Assembly (NCBI GenBank): GCA_902729315.2
Contig: LR746271.1
Coordinates: 2,874,001 to 2,938,000, forward strand
DNA length: 64,000 nt
Reading direction: 5' to 3'
DNA from: Spirodela intermedia
Lineage: Eukaryota; Streptophyta; Magnoliopsida; Alismatales; Araceae
The position numbers were made by a program, and so were the translations under genes. The first letter of the stretch is position 1. Each line of letters begins with the position of its first letter. Positions 58,890 through 64,000 of the stretch are shown here, piece after piece. Below the pieces are notes generated by a model. It saw only the letters and a list, made by a program, of their open reading frames with translations, was not told the origin of the DNA and did no database searches.

Positions 58890-58926
58890 GGGAGGAGCCG
58901 AGGAGGTTAGGCGATGGCGAAGGAGC

Positions 58927-58950
58927 GAGAGAGAGAGAGAGAGAGAGAAG
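58927..58950. repeat. (GA)n microsatellite in DUF716 5' UTR
   Basis: About 12 GA units, read as CT on the gene strand, ~40 bases upstream of the DUF716 start codon. CT-rich 5' leaders are common in plant genes. Confidence 0.9.
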
Positions 58951-59110
58951 GGGGGGAGGTAGGGGAAGATGTTGACCAGTTCACGGAACGAGGGGGAAGA
59001 CTTTAGTTGGTCCAAAGATTGTTTAGGGTATTTAAGATTAAATAAAATAAAGACTACAGTTCTGATCTGGATTCCAACTGCCACGCATTGCGGCAGCCGA
59101 TGAAGGAGGA

Positions 59111-59623
59111 TGTTGAGATCCCTGACAACCGAAATGGGCTCAACAGGAAAGAGGTCCCGAAGAAGTCGGCCCAGACCAGGAACGAGGCAAGGCAAAAAAG
59201 AGTCAGACGCCGAAGGAGATAACCGCAGGGCCGCCGTCTAATCTGCAGGTGGGGAGGCGTGTGCGGCGGACGGAATTCGGCGGGGAACCAAGACAGTGGC
59301 AGGACCCAACACCGACGGAGCACAGCAAGTCTCAGGTCCCGTCGGATCCGACCGCTAGACGGGAGGCGGTCGCTGAGACGGGCGGACTTCGGCTATAAAT
59401 ACGGGTCGAGGGCCATGGAAAGAGGAGGTAGGAAGAACCTTGTGAAGAAAATCCATTTGGAGCTGGAGACTCGCCATCTCGTATCGGCGACCCCACGACC
59501 TGAGAGGTCGTGGTTATGTTTGTATTCTTTCCCTCAGTACCCTGTGGTCCTCGTCGAGGGCTCTCTCACTCTCCCTCTCTCACTCTCTCGCCCTCTCTCC
59601 TTTCGGTACCGGGTCTTCCGGCA
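59111..59623 (+). repeat. LTR of a second chromovirus-type relic (Chromo-2)
   Basis: TGTTGAGATCCC start, TTCCGGCA end, 513 bp, with a TATA box (GGCTATAAATACGG near 59390). The U5 block GGAGCTGGAGACTCGCCATC resembles that of the Chromo-1 LTR. A degenerate tRNA-Met PBS (GGTGTCCGGAGC) follows at about 59627-59638. Only one LTR is seen. Confidence 0.7.
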
Positions 59624-60230
59624 ATAGGTGTCCGGAGCTCTGGCGATTGGAAGTTTTTGTATTAGACAGGGTTTTATTTGAGTCAGTGAAGTCTTGTTGA
59701 CGCCTAAGCCAAAGGGTCGTCATCAGAGGACTCCTCGCGAGCCGCCACCCGGGAGGAGGGATGCTCGATTGTCCGCGGCGGCGGAGGGTTTCGTCGCATG
59801 TGGTGAAGCCTCTGGGACTTCTGAGCCGCGATCCGGACGCTTCCTCGCAATTGTAAAATGGCGACTCAAGCACTCGAGTCTCCAGGGGAGAATGCCTCAG
59901 GGAAACGAGGCCATAAGTTCCTTGACTCTAGAGATTACTCGACCTCTCCGAAGAAATCTTCGAACAGACGAAACGAAAGCTCCGTCCTTCAATGGAAACA
60001 GAGGTAATCACACTAGCTGCCCGACCTGAGTTTCCATACTACAGCGGGGTTGAAGATCCTAGGATCGGCTTTCTAGTGTAAATGGATTTTCAAAGTATCA
60101 GCGACTGATAATGGATGCCGGTATCTGTGATTCATCTCGAGGGATTAACCTAACATGTATCGCTGGTTCCTAGGAGATCAGACGAAACTTCCCTGGCCAG
60201 ATTTTTGTAATCGGTGCCAAAATTAGATTC
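59624..60230 (+). pseudogene. Chromo-2 gag relic
   Basis: Decayed 5' internal region after the LTR. Readable gag pieces are LPDLSFPYYSGVEDPR in shifted frames near 60020-60065 and YRWFLGDQTKLPWPDFCNR near 60155-60215, like the 'WYRW------WPDF---' block of gypsy gag. No pol sequence follows, so the element is truncated. Confidence 0.6.
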
Positions 60231-60962
60231 TTATCCAATGAATATTTATCCTGTGAGATCTAGCAAAGTCAACACTGGCTGGAAGCTTTCTCTGATCATT
60301 TGGCGAAATTTCAAATCATCGAACGTCCTGAACTACTCTGGTCTGAAGAATATGAAATCTCATAGAAATGTTTTAGGATCAACTGGAAACCATGGAAAAC
60401 TTGTAAAGAGTTATAGTCTATTAGGGTCGAAGAACTTAGGAGCACCCATTCAGGAGATATCGCTGCTGCGGAGTTGTTGGAGAAACGGAAGGCAAGAAAA
60501 TTTTGAATCAGTTTAGAATTGCTCGGCCAATGCAACTTTTCAAGGAGCTTCATGGCTTGCGAATGTTCAGCTGGATGGGAGCTTTGGGTGGGTTTGCACT
60601 GGTCAGCCGGAAAAGGAGGCAAGGTAGGAAGGGGCGGAGATGGATCTGGAGGCGGAGAAGAACGGGTGAAAGGTAGGAGACGATGGGACCTGCTCGCTGG
60701 AGAAATGGTGATGAGTGGGAGGGAACTTCCCCGGAGGGTCTGATTCATCCGGGCACTGACACTGATGTTTTCATCAACTATATATTTTATATGCTCCTAT
60801 TGTAAACATCTTTCAGAGTGGAAGGTTTCATGGCCACCGGCGGGCCTCATATCCATTGCTGTCAACATCATCGCTTCCTTTCCCGGATCGATGGAGAAGA
60901 AGAGTCCTTCTCCCACAGCGGCCCGTCCATCCAGGTGCAGGGAGGTTCTCTTGTAAGGTGAT
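60231..60962. other. Intergenic region upstream of HAK/KUP 3' end
   Basis: Includes the likely 3' untranslated region of the HAK/KUP gene (minus strand, below 60963). A 145-codon minus-strand Pro/Ser-rich frame at 60748-60311 has no recognisable domain and is probably not a gene. Confidence 0.4.
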
Positions 60963-63516
60963 TCAGATCTCGTAGGTCATGCCGACCCTCAGGAGCCTCC
61001 CGTGGGGGACCGGCAGCAGCTCTATGCCTTGCCTGAAATTCCTCCGCAGGAAGTCGTAGAGGTGATCGACGAGAATCTTCTTGAACAAGGGGGAGTTCTT
61101 CGCCGCCACCACTTGTGCCTCCCCCAGCAGGTACACTACCACGTCCTCCATTGCCCTCTGTACGAACTGCTTCTCCTCCTCGATCCCCTGGATCGAAGCT
61201 GCGGCGAACCTGCCGGCGGAGCGGTCACTGTTGCCGCTCTGGATGGACCCCGAGGAAACGCGAGGCGGGACCACACGGCGGCTGGCAGCCTCCTCGAGGT
61301 CCACAGAGGGATGGACGAGTTTATGATCTACGCCCGCTTCGCGAGGGGGGCTCGGCGGTTTCGCGGCCTCAGGCATGGATGGCGAGAGTTCTTCGGCTCC
61401 TCCGGTGACGAAGAACTGGTGGTGGATGAACAGCTTCAGGTGCTCCACAAGCTGCGGCTCGAAGGTCCTGGAATCTCCGAGGACATCCTTGTAGCCGCAA
61501 CGCACAATGCAGCGGAACATCCTGAACTCCCTCGGCCCGACCTGCCTGAACAGGAAGCGCTCCTCCAAGGATACGCGGCTGATGGGAAGGTGCTTTATGG
61601 ACACGAAGACGAGGACCGAGTGGATCGAGGGCACGTTCTGGATGAAGTGGGGGAAGATGGGGGGGATCCCCTGCACCAGCTCGGAGTAGAGCAGCCCGAT
61701 TCCTGGTATCCTCCTCACGTCTGGATTAAGGGCTACGTCGTTTAGGTAGCTGCTTGATACCTTGTTCTTGAGCTCGAAGAGATACTTCTCTCGGTGGACG
61801 TAGTGCCATATGGCCATGATGCTCATCAAGAAGAAGGCTAAGACCAGAGGAAGGAAACCTCCCTCTGTGAACTTGTACAGGGCTGAGGATATGTACACTG
61901 CTTCTATCCCTCCAAAGACCAGAAGGAAGAGCACAATCCGCCAGATGCTTGTCTTCCATATAACCAGCATTATGATTGAAACCATGAAGGTCGTGATCAA
62001 CATCACAGTGATCACCGCAATTCCTGCACGAGGTAAAAGCCTATCAGGGTTTTGCGATTTCGGTCTTTACACCATGGAAATTACTCATAACATTTCTCAG
62101 AGGGCAGACTCCATCCATTCCTCTGAAAAAAGAAAAGGAAAACTGAAAAATATAGTGATTGGTTGTTCTCTATTTAAGGCCTCAGTCTCTATGATTTTTT
62201 TCCGCACAGCTGATGTTAATTTTACCCCTCTAAAAAACATGGGGGCTGTGTTTTCTCTGTCAAGTGGCATTTTTTTTGAGTCTTGCCCGTCTGTCATCTC
62301 TTGGCTCCTAGTATCAATGCGATGAAAAGTTCCTTGATCATGAGGATTCAAATGAGCACACTATGTTGACAGTTAGCTTACCATATGCATGGCCAATCTT
62401 CTCTGTTGTTTTGAAGGTAGCCGTCACTATGATGCAGGCGGCCATCAACATGTAGTTTACCTCTGGAATGTAAACCTGTCCTTCATACTTGGCAGAAGTG
62501 TGAACGACTTTAACTCTTGGGAAGCAGCCTAGAGCCAAAGACTGAGATATGATTGCAAATGCCCCAGATATCATTGCTTGGCTGGCAATGATGGCTGCAG
62601 CGACCGCAACCACAAAGGTTGGCCAGTAAAGGGCAGCTGCAGTCAATTGGGTATCTCTGCATTAGTCCTGTGAGAATTCACCTGTGTTCCCCTATAGTAA
62701 ATGAAAAACTTTACCACTTACTTGGAATAGATTTATAGAAAGTATTTGAGACATTGTCGGGGAACTTGGTAAGATATGCTGCTTGCCCAATGTAAGCTAG
62801 AGTTACAGAAGGAAACAAAACTGCTGTGAAGCTAATCTGAAAGTGAAACAGAAAAATAAGCGAGCCATGTTAACAGAAAAATTTAGAACTATGAGCTCAA
62901 ACTGAAACTCTTATCAATGCCTCATAATCTGATGAAGGATAAGGTAAAGAATCTTGCTTCTGCAATCCTCATGTATGAAAAGAATGGGTGCTCATTATCC
63001 CATGCCTTCCATGGCCTAATATTAATACGCCATACAGATGTCTGCATGAACGAGCCCTTGATATGTGCTTATGGAGAAGTTATGGTTAGAAATTGCATTT
63101 CACACCTGAACAGCTCTGAGGTTGAAATGGCCCAGATCAGCAAACATGGCCTCAGTACCTGTATCATAAGGTTTTCTCAACTATCAATTTGAAAGCAGGG
63201 TGTGGAGGACAATGAACAACAATGCTTTTTTAAATGAGGTACTCAAGAAATTCACCTGTAATGCACAATACCACACCTCCGAGGGAGATCCATCCTTTTC
63301 TTCCATTTCTCTTGAAGTAGTCTATAACATATTTTGGATTGAGTGCACGCAGAACCTTCACATCGTACTTGAATAAGTTGTAGAGTCCAATTCCGCCAAT
63401 GAAAGTGAACCATGTTAAGATTATGGGGGCAAATGAGTATCCCACTTTGTTGGTTCCAAACCGTTGAACGGAAAAAAGCAGAATCAGGATTGCTATGGAG
63501 ATTCCAATGACGGCAC
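60963..63516 (-). CDS. HAK/KUP/KT potassium transporter, 3' five exons (partial)
   Basis: Minus-strand exons 63516-63256, 63158-63106, 62836-62722, 62636-62382 and 62023-60963, all with GT/AG borders and consistent phases, give ~580 C-terminal residues. Diagnostic blocks: FSVQRFGTNKVGYSFAP, GLYNLFKYDVKVLRALNPKY, KGWISLGGVVLCITG joined to TEAMFADLGHFNLRAVQ, AYIGQAAYLTKF, ASQAMISGAFAIISQSLALG, CFPRVKVVHTS, AYG joined to IAVITVMLITTF, and the C-terminal RNFRQGIELLPVPHGRLLRVGMTYEI. It catalyses K+ uptake across plasma or other membranes; ~8 membrane spans are present in this part, followed by a long cytosolic tail. Family members are ~750-800 residues, so ~200 N-terminal residues (first exons) lie beyond 64000. 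No damage seen; likely functional. The cluster within the family was not resolved. Confidence 0.95.
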
Positions 63517-64000
63517 CTTCAGAAAAGAAGATTGATCAGTGTTCCAAGCGTGAAATTGTGAAGATGCATATGTCAGAGAGAGTTAGAGAGAGAGAGAGAG
63601 CTCTTTTTTGCAGGGAGACAGATCAATCTCTCGCTGTCCATTCAGATTTTTGTCAGTGTTTGATAGATTATGACCCATCCGATCTATTTTTATTCTACTC
63701 TGCAAGTTCAACTTGCTCCACCTTGTTCTATCACAGGTCTTCATGATTTACAGGGAAGTTCTTCATATCGTTGTGCAGTTCGATGGTATCTTCCAGACTC
63801 ACTGCTTTTACAATTGACAAGAAATCTGACTAACTCTCTTACCTAATGTCGTTTTGCATTTGGTCATCTTTCCCGTGTCTTTTCACTTTGTTCAAATCAT
63901 GAAGACTGTTGATATGATCAGCTCCATAAACTTCAAGATCGTCAGAAAATCAACATATTCATATTGATTGCTGATGATAAATTGGAGTCAATACACATAT
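63517..64000. other. HAK/KUP intron up to window edge
   Basis: By position this is intron sequence upstream of the exon starting at 63516. A short (GA)n run lies near 63583-63601. The preceding exon could not be identified; a donor-like TTAG/GTAAGAG on the minus strand near 63842 is preceded by codons that do not resemble the family. Confidence 0.5.

Noticed and set aside
60311-60748. 145-codon Pro/Ser-rich minus-strand ORF
   Set aside because: Low-complexity start, no domain, and located where the HAK/KUP 3' untranslated region is expected.
63517-63850. A further HAK/KUP exon ending near 63842 (minus strand)
   Set aside because: The donor-like site is preceded by codons unlike the family, so the upstream exons are taken to lie beyond the window.

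Overview
The window is plant nuclear DNA, most likely from a monocot. A GC-rich intronless PPR gene, a DUF716 membrane-protein gene, part of a HAK/KUP potassium transporter gene and a small RRM gene sit at the two ends. About 45 kb of AT-rich, heavily nested LTR retrotransposons lie between them. I cannot name the species. No CRISPR, rRNA or convincing tRNA gene is present.

Layout: 1-2.17 kb, AT-rich DNA with no recognisable gene. 2.175-3.145 kb (-), a four-exon RRM gene resembling plant ACD11-binding partners, with GATA/GA microsatellites in two introns. 3.975-49.084 kb, the retrotransposon nest. 49.1-53.9 kb, AT-rich relics including a copia RT/RNase H remnant. 53.919-55.778 kb (+), the PPR gene. 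57.921-58.889 kb (-), the DUF716 gene. 59.111-60.23 kb (+), a decayed chromovirus LTR plus gag. 60.963-63.516 kb (-), the last five exons of the HAK/KUP gene; its 5' part lies beyond the right edge.

The nest holds four named elements and one solo-LTR family. Chromo-1 is a Ty3/gypsy chromovirus-type element (LTR, tRNA-Met PBS, gag to chromodomain). Athila-2 and Athila-1 are Athila-type Ty3/gypsy elements with tRNA-Asp PBSs. Copia-1 has 145-bp LTRs and a tRNA-Met PBS. The ~1.64 kb LTR of Athila-1 also occurs as five solo LTRs, called A, B, C, D/E and G here. A GC-rich 2,088-bp solo LTR of another family ('F') occurs twice in inverted orientation, at 17285-19372 (+) and 30772-32859 (-).

The main result is that Chromo-1, Athila-2, Copia-1 and solo LTR D/E are each cut in two, and every cut is explained by one inversion whose breakpoints lie inside the two inverted F copies. 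Target-site duplications prove the pairing: gtagt for Athila-2, ccttc and ttaat for the two F insertions, and gtaga/ataga for LTR D/E. Flipping 17285-32859 restores all four elements to collinearity. The two F copies are almost identical in their central ~1.4 kb but about 5% different at both ends, as expected if crossover and gene conversion occurred in the middle. An assembly error across the inverted repeats is the main alternative for the inversion itself.
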